Positions 1 to 7,159 of a stretch of 64,000 nucleotides of DNA are shown here, one piece after another. This DNA is from Hyphomicrobium sp. 12-62-95 (GTDB lineage: Bacteria; Pseudomonadota; Alphaproteobacteria; Rhizobiales; Hyphomicrobiaceae): positions 124,001-188,000 of the forward strand of contig NCCZ01000013.1 in assembly GCA_002279935.1 (NCBI GenBank), written 5' to 3'. The number at the start of each line of letters is the position of its first letter. The stretch's first letter is position 1. The notes under the pieces were generated by a model. The model searched no databases. It saw only the letters and a program-made list of their open reading frames with translations, and was not told the DNA's origin. Both the position numbers and the translations under genes were made by a program.

Positions 1-592
1 GAATGACCCGCTGCCCGAAACGCCATGCCCGGTATGCCGAGGTCACGTCGTAATTCTCGCGTTTGACATCCGTCACCACGCAAGGCTCATCGATCAATCC
101 CAGAAAAATGAAAACCAAATTCCGGTTCTTGCCTGCGCCCGAAGGCGCAATGATCAGCATGTGAACTGCTTCGAGCAGCAGAACCTTGCGACCCACCACC
201 CCGGCATAGAACACCACCTTGTTCTTCACCGATCCGAACAGCCTTGCGAACCAGCCCTGCTCAACGCAGATCCCGGACTCCTCAATATCCTCAACGGTCG
301 CGATGCGCGCCGAATGCGTCGATTCCTTCGGCCGTTCGGCATCCAGCGCCTTCCTGAATCGCAGCCGAAACCGGAGCGCCGCCAGCACAAGCTGCAGAAC
401 GCAAAACCCAGCCACGGCCATAAAACCAATGCGCGCCTGTTCGGCATACTCTAGCGGCACGTAATGCCAGGCCCAGCCGTCCTTCAGTGCGCAATAGAGC
501 GCGCCAAGAACAACGACGGATTGCACCACGGGCGACGTCTTCTTCCGCGCCTCCTGGCCTTGCCCGTTAGCTCCGCTCCTACCGCCAGCCAT
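1..592 (-). CDS. Type IV coupling protein, VirD4/TraG family (partial, C-terminus beyond left edge)
   Basis: This is the ATPase that links the relaxosome to the type IV secretion channel in conjugation. About 197 residues are in the window. The frame is open from ATG 592 to the edge. It shows hydrophobic stretches near residues 20-35 and 55-75, a THSARIAT stretch in the place of the family's GSARWA-type motif, and a Walker A-like APSGAGKNRN followed by VVTDVKRENYDVTS, matching the 'DxKGE' strand of VirD4/TraG. The Walker glycines and lysine are present. A GGAG-containing ribosome site lies just upstream, directly after an intrinsic terminator. It is the last visible gene of a minus-strand block starting at 3351, which suggests further transfer genes to the left. 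The family call is firm; the subfamily is not. Confidence 0.85.
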   Translation of the reverse strand, partial: MAGGRSGANGQGQEARKKTSPVVQSVVVLGALYCALKDGWAWHYVPLEYAEQARIGFMAVAGFCVLQLVLAALRFRLRFRKALDAERPKESTHSARIATVEDIEESGICVEQGWFARLFGSVKNKVVFYAGVVGRKVLLLEAVHMLIIAPSGAGKNRNLVFIFLGLIDEPCVVTDVKRENYDVTSAYRAWRFGQRVI

Positions 593-611
593 CGCTCCAA
601 CTCCCGGTTCT

Positions 612-650
612 GGTCAAAAAAATGCGGGGCACGCCTAAGCGCTGCCCCGC
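612..650 (-). terminator. Intrinsic terminator between the 670-1395 gene and the coupling-protein gene
   Basis: On the minus strand GCGGGGCA and TGCCCCGC form a perfect 8-bp stem around an 11-nt loop and are followed by a run of seven T. It lies after the stop of the upstream gene and only about 20 nt before the coupling-protein start, so readthrough would be needed unless a promoter lies inside it. Confidence 0.75.
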
Positions 651-669
651 TACCACCCCTCGCCCGCCA

Positions 670-1395
670 TCACGAGCCCTCGCTCGGAAACGAGCACAGG
701 CCCGTGGCTTCTTCCATTTCAGCGGCCGTGAAACGAATCTGCGCCAACTCCGCCGCAGAAATCGTTTCCGTCACCACCGCCTGTCCCGGGCGCTTCCTGG
801 CCAGCTGCACATTGATCGTCACACCCTGGTCATTCGGCACCTGCACGTAGCACCAGGCCGTCACCCACTCCTGATGCCGAACGAACGACTTGTATTCGAC
901 GCCGGTTTGGACGTTGATCCCGCGCGTGAACGTGTTGCTCTTGAACAGATTGAACGAGGTCGAGGCTTTCTCCAGCGCCTCAAGCTTGCCCAGCTGCTCG
1001 GCAAGCTCCGCCCGTTTCTGGTCCAAACCCGCCTTCTCGCCTTCGAGCGCCTTGCCGCGCCCTTCAAGCCCGGCAATCTCCTCGTTCCGTTTCTTGATCA
1101 TGGTGTCGAGCTCACGCTCGCGCTGCTGGAATTCTTTTTGACGCTCCACCATCTCCTGCTGAAACGCCTTCTCCATCTTGAACAAGCCTTCGCCAAGCTT
1201 CTTGTCGAAGCACTTGTCATCGCCCTGAAACTCAATGCCCGCCACGCAGCGCATCTCTGACCAGATCGGATCATCAGGGAGAGAACGAGCAATGTTGAAC
1301 GCCACCAGCACGCCCACCGAAGCCGTCACGCCGCCAACGGCGCAAACCGTTGCGAAATCCACAATTCCAGACCCAACATCACCCAGCTTGCTCAT
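670..1395 (-). CDS. Unknown membrane-anchored coiled-coil protein of the transfer block
   Basis: Not recognised as a known family. The product has 241 residues with one hydrophobic segment near residues 13-34 (DFATVCAVGGVTASVGVLVA). A long charged coiled-coil rich in E, K and Q follows at about residues 65-145, and then a compact C-terminal domain with a cysteine near residue 182. This shape suggests an inner-membrane anchor with a helical rod, as in some conjugation accessory proteins, but no catalytic motif is visible. The AAAGGAAAG ribosome site 4 nt before ATG 1395 is the same leader used by the two genes upstream. It is followed by an intrinsic terminator. It sits between another orphan membrane gene and the coupling-protein gene, so a role in transfer is a context inference. 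Confidence 0.7.
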   Translation of the reverse strand: MSKLGDVGSGIVDFATVCAVGGVTASVGVLVAFNIARSLPDDPIWSEMRCVAGIEFQGDDKCFDKKLGEGLFKMEKAFQQEMVERQKEFQQRERELDTMIKKRNEEIAGLEGRGKALEGEKAGLDQKRAELAEQLGKLEALEKASTSFNLFKSNTFTRGINVQTGVEYKSFVRHQEWVTAWCYVQVPNDQGVTINVQLARKRPGQAVVTETISAAELAQIRFTAAEMEEATGLCSFPSEGS

Positions 1396-1548
1396 TATGC
1401 TTTCCTTTCTTCAGAACCGCTCCGATATCGCCACCTCAATCGGATCTGTTCATTCTCCAGTATTCGTTGTTGTGAACCGTCTTCTGCGCCTCAACTGCAC
1501 GACATGGCTTTCCGTAAAAATTTCTTGCCCCTCCTTCTCCCCGTTCGG

Positions 1549-1576
1549 TGAAAAGAGCGCGCTTACGCGCGCTCTC
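1549..1576 (-). terminator. Intrinsic terminator whose loop contains the stop codon of the 1563-2942 gene
   Basis: On the minus strand AGAGCGCGC and GCGCGCTCT form a perfect 9-bp stem around the four-base loop GTAA and are followed by TTTTC. The TAA stop codon at 1565-1563 is inside that loop, so the last sense codons form the first arm. Confidence 0.6.
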
Positions 1577-2942
1577 TCTTCTTGCCAGCCGGCGCTACAG
1601 CCACCTTTCCCGCAACCGGCAATGCGATCTTCCCCAGCACGTCCGGATTGAGCAGCTCCTTGCCGACCACATCATCAAGCTCCAACAGGCCGCGGACGCG
1701 CGCTTCCCGCTTTTCGCGGCGCTTGACTTCCTCCAGTCCGTGCAGACCCAAGAAGATCAACGCCCACACCGCAAAGAGGTCGATACCGATCGCCAGAGCC
1801 AGAGCGGGCTTGAACTTGTGCTTGAAGTTCCAGACCACCTCCGACAGCGAAACCGACTCCACCAGCGAACCGCTAACGGCCTCAGCGCCCGAGAGCTCAT
1901 CGATCAGCGTTCTCAGCTTGCCGGCGATCTCCGCCATATCCTGACGGGTCTGATCGATAGCCGCTGTCTGACGCGCGCCAACCTTCGAACCATCGGTCGG
2001 CATGGCCGACACCGCCGATTCAACGGCCGCCAGCGAAGAACGCACCATCTCACCCAGACCGGCAGAGTTCATCGCACCGATCATCGAGCGAAGCTCCGAC
2101 GCGCCCTTGACGAACACGCCCTCACGCTCGCTCATCTTGAGATCGCGATTGTTCACGGCTACCGAGATCTCGGCCAGCTTGGTGCGCATTTTGAGCGCTT
2201 CCGCATCGGCCTTCTCGATCGCGCCACGGATTTCTTCCGAACCCGTGTTGAGAACCGCCGCCGCACCTTCAAGGGACTGAGACAGCGGACCAGTGCCACG
2301 CGCTCCGGTCGCTCCGCCGCCCGAAGCCTCTGATGTTCCACGGACCGAGAAACCGGCGGCCTTCGCCGACATGGCCGTCGGAATGCCGCGCGCGTTCTTG
2401 ATCTGGGCCGTCGCACTGGCAACGGCCTTCTCAAGCTTGTCCGTTGCAGCATTAAGGTGCATTTCCAGCGCCGGGATGCCGGTCGTGGACATGAACGCGT
2501 ACCAGCTGCTCGTTCCAACCGCCCAGCAGCAGAACAAAAAGATGCACACCCACCCCCCGATGAACGCGGATGTACGATCCATCGTGGTCGAAAGCTTCGA
2601 AGCCTTGAGGAACCCGATATAGATGCACATTGAAAGCGTCATCGCGACGCTCAGCGCCATCAGCGAGTTCTCAAGCGTTGCGCCCAACGAGCGCGCCAGC
2701 TCGTAGTTCAGGCCCTTGTAGACCATCTCGCAGGTCAGCAACGCAGCCGCGATCACGGCAAGCTCCGCCAACTTCGCAGACACGGCATGCGCTCGACCGC
2801 GCTTCTTCTTGCGAACGATCCGACGCTGACCTTCCTCCACCTCCTCCTTGGTGGGCAGGTTCAGATCCCAATCGAACGCCGCTTCCTTTTTCGCTCCGAG
2901 CTTGCCCTTGTGCCACTCGAGCACTCGCTTGAAAATTTTCAT
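1563..2942 (-). CDS. Unknown polytopic membrane protein of the transfer block
   Basis: Not recognised. The start was set at ATG 2942 (MKIFKRVL) because AAGGAAAGG lies 6-8 nt before it; a longer frame opens at 2978 but has no such site. The 459-residue product has a basic N-terminus, three hydrophobic segments at roughly residues 60-80, 90-115 and 125-150, then a long A/S/E/K-rich helical region (about 160-350) with a glycine-rich linker near 210-220. One more hydrophobic segment (LALAIGIDLFAVWALIFLGL) lies near 385-405 and the tail is basic. The layout resembles a membrane-embedded structural or regulatory protein rather than an enzyme. It lies in the minus-strand block leading to the coupling protein, so it may be an accessory transfer protein. 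Confidence 0.7.
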   Translation of the reverse strand: MKIFKRVLEWHKGKLGAKKEAAFDWDLNLPTKEEVEEGQRRIVRKKKRGRAHAVSAKLAELAVIAAALLTCEMVYKGLNYELARSLGATLENSLMALSVAMTLSMCIYIGFLKASKLSTTMDRTSAFIGGWVCIFLFCCWAVGTSSWYAFMSTTGIPALEMHLNAATDKLEKAVASATAQIKNARGIPTAMSAKAAGFSVRGTSEASGGGATGARGTGPLSQSLEGAAAVLNTGSEEIRGAIEKADAEALKMRTKLAEISVAVNNRDLKMSEREGVFVKGASELRSMIGAMNSAGLGEMVRSSLAAVESAVSAMPTDGSKVGARQTAAIDQTRQDMAEIAGKLRTLIDELSGAEAVSGSLVESVSLSEVVWNFKHKFKPALALAIGIDLFAVWALIFLGLHGLEEVKRREKREARVRGLLELDDVVGKELLNPDVLGKIALPVAGKVAVAPAGKKRERA

Positions 2943-3003
2943 CGCTATGCCTTTCCTTTTCGTCATCTGCCGGATCAAGCGGCGGACCTACGCCGCTGCC
3001 GCT

Positions 3004-3351
3004 TCACGCATCGCTCAAACCCAAGTGAAGCTTCGATTTCCGGACCCAGTTTTCGAACCCGCGCACTTCGGCGCGCTTGTCCTTGATCATCTGATCGAGC
3101 AAATAGCCCATGCTCAGATGCACCCCGGCGCGCAGCGCCAGCTTTTCGATCTCGGCGACCGAAACCTCCGGCCTGATGTAGCTTTCGAACGACCGCTCGA
3201 TGATCAGCGGCACCGGCACACCCATCAGCAGCTTGGTACGATTGAGCATCACCCCATCGCCCGACATCCGCGCGAAGAACGCGCCGTGAAATGCCGTGCG
3301 CATGTAGAGATCGTCCTCCAGCACATCGAACTGAGAGCTTGTTTTTGACAT
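3004..3351 (-). CDS. Unknown small protein, first gene of the transfer block
   Basis: Not recognised. The 115-residue product is soluble and mixed in character, with no membrane segment or cysteine cluster. It ends in a basic stretch (RGFENWVRKSKLHLGLSD). The start is well supported by AAAGGAAAG five nt before ATG 3351. It is the first gene of the minus-strand block that ends in the VirD4-type gene, and a 743-bp gene-free region lies upstream. By size and position it could be a regulator or DNA-binding accessory protein, but there is no recognisable helix-turn-helix. Confidence 0.65.
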   Translation of the reverse strand: MSKTSSQFDVLEDDLYMRTAFHGAFFARMSGDGVMLNRTKLLMGVPVPLIIERSFESYIRPEVSVAEIEKLALRAGVHLSMGYLLDQMIKDKRAEVRGFENWVRKSKLHLGLSDA

Positions 3352-3970
3352 CGGCTTTCCTTTCCCAGCGGCGACAACGCATCGCCCGTAAAGCCAAGCT
3401 TGGGAAAGCTCCGCCCTCTCTCAATCGCCCTTGCTGTTAGAAAATTCGACGTAACCCCGCCCACACCGCGAAGCCCGCGCGGCGGAACCAAACAGCGCGC
3501 GCTATCAAGCCCCCTGACGGGCAAGCTCCGAGATTTTTTTGCTGTTCAAGCCATCATCCGGGCGCACCGAAGACCTCCACCGATGCCCGCGCACTTTTGA
3601 ACATGCCCGGCCCTTCAAACCGCCACCCATCAGCGATACGCTGCGGGTTCGGATTATTTTTTTTGGGGGGAGCAGCCGATCACATGACCTTCGACCCAAC
3701 GAGCGTGCCGCAACGCCTGTAAAGGCGTTATCTTTGCCGACCACAAGCACGAAGCAGCCCATGGAATTCATCCCGCGCACAGATTGATCCAAAGCACCGC
3801 CAACGGGTCTCTCAGACCGGCGCTCATATTGGCCGCCGTTTGAACCGCCATGCCTCGTGCGTTTGACAACTTTCTTTGAAATTTTTCCCGTCAGAACCAG
3901 CCAGCCTTACCAGCACTTTTATCCGACGCGTTCCGCAAACCGCGCGACATCATGATTTTTAGTCGCGCTT

Positions 3971-4008
3971 GCAACGACCTTCCGCACCAGCACCGCGAAG
4001 GTCGTTGC
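3971..4008. repeat. Perfect 12-bp inverted repeat, 14-bp loop
   Basis: GCAACGACCTTC at 3971-3982 is exactly complementary to GAAGGTCGTTGC at 3997-4008. No T-run follows on either strand, so it does not look like a terminator. It could be an operator, a replication or transfer site, or a structured leader for the gene at 4095. Confidence 0.8.
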
Positions 4009-4030
4009 ATTTCCGGCCCTATGCGCCGGA

Positions 4031-4062
4031 TTGACAAAGTGCATGGCTGGATGGTCCAGCCA
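4031..4062. promoter_or_regulatory. TTGACA box with an adjoining 8-bp inverted repeat upstream of 4095
   Basis: TTGACA at 4031-4036 resembles a -35 box. TGGCTGGA (4044-4051) and TCCAGCCA (4055-4062) form a perfect inverted repeat with a 3-bp centre, covering the place where a -10 box would lie. No good -10 is seen, which fits an operator or an activator-dependent promoter. Confidence 0.4.
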
Positions 4063-4094
4063 GAAAAAACTCCTCAGAAAGGAAACTTACAATC

Positions 4095-4673
4095 ATGACT
4101 ACTCAAACAACCAATAAAGCACCTATCTACGAACTTGGCTTTTGCGCCAAGAAAGGCACTGACGGCCGCGGAAGCGAAATCCTCGGCTCCATGGTACGCC
4201 TGGCCGCCGTATGGGAGCGCAAGGATGCCACCAAAGGCGGTCTTGTCGATTTCTATACGAAAGCCGCGTCCCCGTTCGGGGCTCTGGGCGAAGGCGTCGT
4301 CTTCCTCCTGCCGCCCAATCTCCCCGAGCAAAGGGATGCCAACAAGTCGTACCCCATCTACGAACTAGGTTTCTGCGCCAAGCGGGGCAAAACCCAGTCC
4401 GGGCAGGATATCCTCGGTGCCATGGTCCGTGTAGCGACCGTCTGGCCCCGCAAGGATGCCAGCAAAGGCGGTATCGTCGACTACCATCTGGATCCCGCCT
4501 CGCCCTTCGCCAATCTCGGCGATGGCGTGGTGTTTCTAATTCCCACCGAAACCAAAGGCAGCACTCCCCAGCCTGCCAATCAAGCAAACGAGCCGCATGA
4601 TCCGGAGACGGGCGAAGTCCTGAACGGACACCCTGTCGACAACTATGCGGCCCCCGCCCTCGAGCAAATCTAA
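4095..4673 (+). CDS. Protein of two tandem 64-residue repeats, unknown family
   Basis: Not recognised. The 192-residue product consists of two copies of one domain, residues 10-73 and 87-150. Each begins PIYELGFCAK, continues with VWxRKDA(T/S)KGG(L/I)VD and A(A/S)PF..LG(E/D)GVVFL(L/I)P. About two thirds of positions are identical between copies, so the duplication is fairly recent or is kept under selection. Each copy has one cysteine. The tail (151-192) is polar and looks disordered. The start has AAAGGAAA 11 nt upstream, and an intrinsic terminator follows, so it is probably a single-gene transcript. Two inverted repeats upstream suggest regulation. Small beta-rich modules of this kind could bind DNA or another protein; that is only a guess. 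Confidence 0.75.
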   Translation: MTTQTTNKAPIYELGFCAKKGTDGRGSEILGSMVRLAAVWERKDATKGGLVDFYTKAASPFGALGEGVVFLLPPNLPEQRDANKSYPIYELGFCAKRGKTQSGQDILGAMVRVATVWPRKDASKGGIVDYHLDPASPFANLGDGVVFLIPTETKGSTPQPANQANEPHDPETGEVLNGHPVDNYAAPALEQI

Positions 4674-4677
4674 GCTT

Positions 4678-4716
4678 AAAAGGCCTGCCCTGCGAAGGGC
4701 GGGCCTTTCTCTTTCT
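4678..4716 (+). terminator. Intrinsic terminator after the repeat-protein gene
   Basis: AAAGGCCTGCCCT and AGGGCGGGCCTTT pair over 13 bp (one G-T) around GCGA and are followed by a pyrimidine tract CTCTTTCTC. Confidence 0.75.
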
Positions 4717-4736
4717 CCGCAACGAAAGGAAAGACA

Positions 4737-4961
4737 ATGAACACGCTACGCTACAACTACCTTCGCTCGGTCATCCGCAAACTGGAGATCGAAACCCAAA
4801 CTGCCGATGCGATCGCCGCGCGCATCCTCAACAACGGCGATATCTCGGCCCTCACATCATTCGATGTCCAACAGCTCGGCCAGGCCGTGCAAACCAGCGC
4901 CATGCTTGCCCATGAGGCCGCCATCCAACTCCCCCAGGTCGCGGAGGCGCGCTATGACTAG
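4737..4961 (+). CDS. Unknown 74-residue helical protein
   Basis: Not recognised. The product is a short, probably all-helical protein (RSVIRKLEIETQTADAI, then a second helix rich in Q and A). GAAAGGAAAG lies 3 nt before the ATG, the leader shared by many genes of this element. Its last 8 bases overlap the start of the next gene (ATG 4954), so the two are translationally coupled. No function can be assigned. Confidence 0.65.
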   Translation: MNTLRYNYLRSVIRKLEIETQTADAIAARILNNGDISALTSFDVQQLGQAVQTSAMLAHEAAIQLPQVAEARYD

Positions 4962-5362
4962 CCAACCCCACGATCTCGATGCTGGAGAAGTCATCATCGA
5001 CGGCAAGCTTCACGGCTGGACCGGCCGACCCTGCCCCAACTGCCAAGCAGGCGAAGGCCGTGGATTTAACGGCGAATGGAGCAATTGCACCGCTTACGCC
5101 GGAACCGGTGACGAACACGGTCTTCTCGACAACCAGCCTGCCGATATGTCCGTCTACTACAAAACGGCCGACGGATGGCTGAATACCGATCCCTACAAAG
5201 GCATCACCATTCTCGATCCCGATGGCTGGGACCGCAAAAAATCTGGATGCATCTTGGGCTGAACCCATCACGCAGGAAGAATTCGATTTTCGCCTCTCGA
5301 TCTCGACCGCATCCTATCCGAAAGATTTGCAAACGGAGAAGACAAGCACTGCCCACAAGTAG
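4954..5362 (+). pseudogene. Unknown cysteine-containing protein, apparently frameshifted at an A6 run
   Basis: As read, the frame stops at 5262 after 102 residues. It contains CPNC at residues 27-30, then an NGEWSNC stretch and AGTGDE, which looks like a degenerate DnaJ-type zinc knuckle with the last cysteine replaced by tyrosine. If one A is removed from the six at 5236-5241, the frame continues as DRKNLDASWAEPITQEEFDF and ends at 5362. That extension has normal protein-like composition and joins smoothly to the upstream sequence. I therefore read the gene as frameshifted (mutation or sequencing error), or less likely as using slippage. The family is not recognised. Its start overlaps the previous gene. 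Confidence 0.55.
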
Positions 5363-5413
5363 AGAACGCCAATGCATGGTCGCTCACTTTCCTGCATGTC
5401 AAACAAAACGCGC

Positions 5414-5701
5414 TTACTCTGGGCCGATGCGAACGATGCCACTCGTAACGAGAGCAAAGAGGCCAAATAACGCACAAAGCACGGCAGACGTGGAAATCGG
5501 ACCGGCTTTCGCGAAGGATTGGGCAGCTTCACCGATTTTCTTAAGAGCCTCGCCCGGATCGAGCGACTGCTGCTGGGCGCCCCCGGCGCCCTCAGCCGAC
5601 CGAGGCTTCAATAGAGCTTGCCCCACGACCTGGAGCACGAAGAGGATAAAGCTCACGACGCAGATGAGAAGTGAAACCCAAAAAAGCGCTTCGATACGCA
5701 T
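5414..5701 (-). CDS. Small two-helix membrane protein paired with the protease
   Basis: The 95-residue product has a hydrophobic helix at residues 6-30 (LFWVSLLICVVSFILFVL) and another at about 72-90. A polar linker with QQQ lies between them. No family is recognised. It starts 12 bases after the stop of the upstream protease gene on the same strand, so the two are almost certainly co-transcribed. It may anchor, sense for or be a target of that protease; this is inferred from the pairing only. Confidence 0.65.
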   Translation of the reverse strand: MRIEALFWVSLLICVVSFILFVLQVVGQALLKPRSAEGAGGAQQQSLDPGEALKKIGEAAQSFAKAGPISTSAVLCALFGLFALVTSGIVRIGPE

Positions 5702-5713
5702 CTATCTCGCCTC

Positions 5714-6604
5714 CTAGACGAAAAGTCCTTTCAGGCCGCTCGCTTGTGGGCCCGATTGAGCCAACAGATAATGTATGTCCTGGATATACGTCGTGAACCC
5801 GGCGGAGCCAGCCACCACAATACCCACGACGCTGTTTTGGGCCGATGTAGCGGAACCGGAATCCCCGCCGGATGTCACATCCTTGGTCGTAAAATAGGTA
5901 TCGCCCAACGTGCCATTTATACTCGGCAGATAAATATAGCTGCAGTATCCCATGATGGCGGCAGACGCACCGGCTCTAGCATGTACAGTCACTGACGAGC
6001 TTGGCGAGGCCAGCGCGGTGCCCGAGAGCCTCGGAGGAGGGGAAATAAACGCTCCATTCGCATACTCGACAATGCCGATATCCGCTTCTATGGCCGTGCC
6101 ACCATTGCGGGGATCGTTCGCATACGCTACCGTCCCGACATGCGAGCCCCCTACGTAAACATCTTTCCCATAAGCCTGCGCGACGTGGCCGGCCGTAAGA
6201 AATCCTGAACCGCCCGTCCAGGATGCAGCGCATCCAATCTTTCCGATTGCCGGTGACGAAATTCGATCCCCCGGCGACAGTCGCAGACTGGGCGGTGGCA
6301 TAACCCAGGCGCGAACGCCCTCTAACCAGCTGTTTGCATCGAGACCGAGCGCGTTGTTCGCGATCTGAAGTGCCTGTCCAACCTCACTCAGGCTCGTTTG
6401 ACCGCGAGGGTGGTCGACCTTCTCACTATTCACAAGCGCAACGGGCACGAGCTGCGGGCTTGAGCTATCATCCGGCGCCATCAACCCTGCGCCGAATATC
6501 ACCTCCATCGCTGCAGAGCCGCTACTTTGCAATGCCCCCGCCAAAAGCGCAGCACGGGCTGCTATGTCAAGCCGCTCCCGACCTGCGAATTGCGCGAGCG
6601 CCAT
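5714..6604 (-). CDS. Trypsin-like serine protease
   Basis: The 296-residue product has the full chymotrypsin-fold catalytic triad: His140 in TAGHVA, Asp175 in EADIGIVEY and Ser249 in GGDSGS. A TGGSGFLT strand comes just before the histidine. The 110 residues before the protease domain form a separate N-terminal region that starts with a helix (RLDIAARAALLAGAL) and is otherwise unassigned. There is no signal peptide, so it is probably cytoplasmic. GGGAGCAGAT precedes ATG 6604. It forms a two-gene unit with the small membrane protein downstream. Cytoplasmic trypsin-like proteases with an extra N-terminal domain on mobile DNA are often effectors of stress or phage-defence modules. That role is an inference; the enzyme class is clear. 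Confidence 0.85.
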   Translation of the reverse strand: MALAQFAGRERLDIAARAALLAGALQSSGSAAMEVIFGAGLMAPDDSSSPQLVPVALVNSEKVDHPRGQTSLSEVGQALQIANNALGLDANSWLEGVRAWVMPPPSLRLSPGDRISSPAIGKIGCAASWTGGSGFLTAGHVAQAYGKDVYVGGSHVGTVAYANDPRNGGTAIEADIGIVEYANGAFISPPPRLSGTALASPSSSVTVHARAGASAAIMGYCSYIYLPSINGTLGDTYFTTKDVTSGGDSGSATSAQNSVVGIVVAGSAGFTTYIQDIHYLLAQSGPQASGLKGLFV

Positions 6605-6712
6605 ATCTGCTCCCAGAAAACGACAGGGACACTAAGCATGCGGATAAACATATCTGCAGTGTGCCTCTGAATGTCGAACATGGCAATCGTCCGGCTAAAG
6701 TCGCAGGGGGCG

Positions 6713-7159
6713 TCAGGACCTATCCGGTGCCGGTGCCTGTACTGTCGATGCTAAACCCACCGGCGCCCTCTCCTTCAGCGCCGCGTTCAAAATGACGTCG
6801 AAGACCTTACCCTTCCCCGAAGCCACGTGCATCGCGGCTGCTCTAAGAGCCGCATAGTCCTGTGCGTCCACCTTCGCACCCGATCGGATTAGAAGGCTCG
6901 CCATGTCCTCGTTGGCGTGATCGGCAGCCGTCAACAGTGCCCGGCCATCGCAGGCATTCACATCCGCTCCGGCCTTAATGAGGGCCTGAGCCAATAATAA
7001 GAAATTAGTGTCCACCGCGTTCCATAGTGCGAGATCGTTCTCGGCATGAACGTCCACTCCGGCATCCAACAGCTCAATAATCGAAAAGTACTCTCCAGAA
7101 CGCGCGCCCTTTACCAGTGCCCTTTCTCCAAAATGCGAACTCAATACGATATGCTTCAT
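6713..7159 (-). CDS. Ankyrin-repeat protein
   Basis: The 148-residue product is made of about four ankyrin-type repeats, seen as IIELLDAGVDVHAEND, LAQALIKAGADVNACD and ASLLIRSGAKVDAQD. Ankyrin repeats bind proteins. The start was set at ATG 7159 because GGAAAGG lies just before it, rather than the longer frame from 7180. There is no signal peptide or membrane helix. It has no large partner gene like those of the two ankyrin-like genes further right (10485 and 14523), and it is not closely similar to them. Its role is unknown; a regulator or immunity-type binding protein is possible. Confidence 0.8.
   Translation of the reverse strand: MKHIVLSSHFGERALVKGARSGEYFSIIELLDAGVDVHAENDLALWNAVDTNFLLLAQALIKAGADVNACDGRALLTAADHANEDMASLLIRSGAKVDAQDYAALRAAAMHVASGKGKVFDVILNAALKERAPVGLASTVQAPAPDRS

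Larger units (their letters stand above)
3352..4094. other. 743-bp gene-free region between two divergent gene blocks
   Basis: No convincing gene is present; the short open frames here lack ribosome sites. The region holds a run of eight T followed by six G near 3659-3672, a TTGACA-like box at 3864, and two strong inverted repeats at its right end (listed separately). It must contain the promoters of the transfer block (leftward) and of the repeat-protein gene at 4095 (rightward). Confidence 0.6.

Noticed and set aside
3539..3787. 82-residue frame in the 3352-4094 region
   Set aside because: No ribosome site and it includes a poly-T/poly-G tract; probably non-coding.
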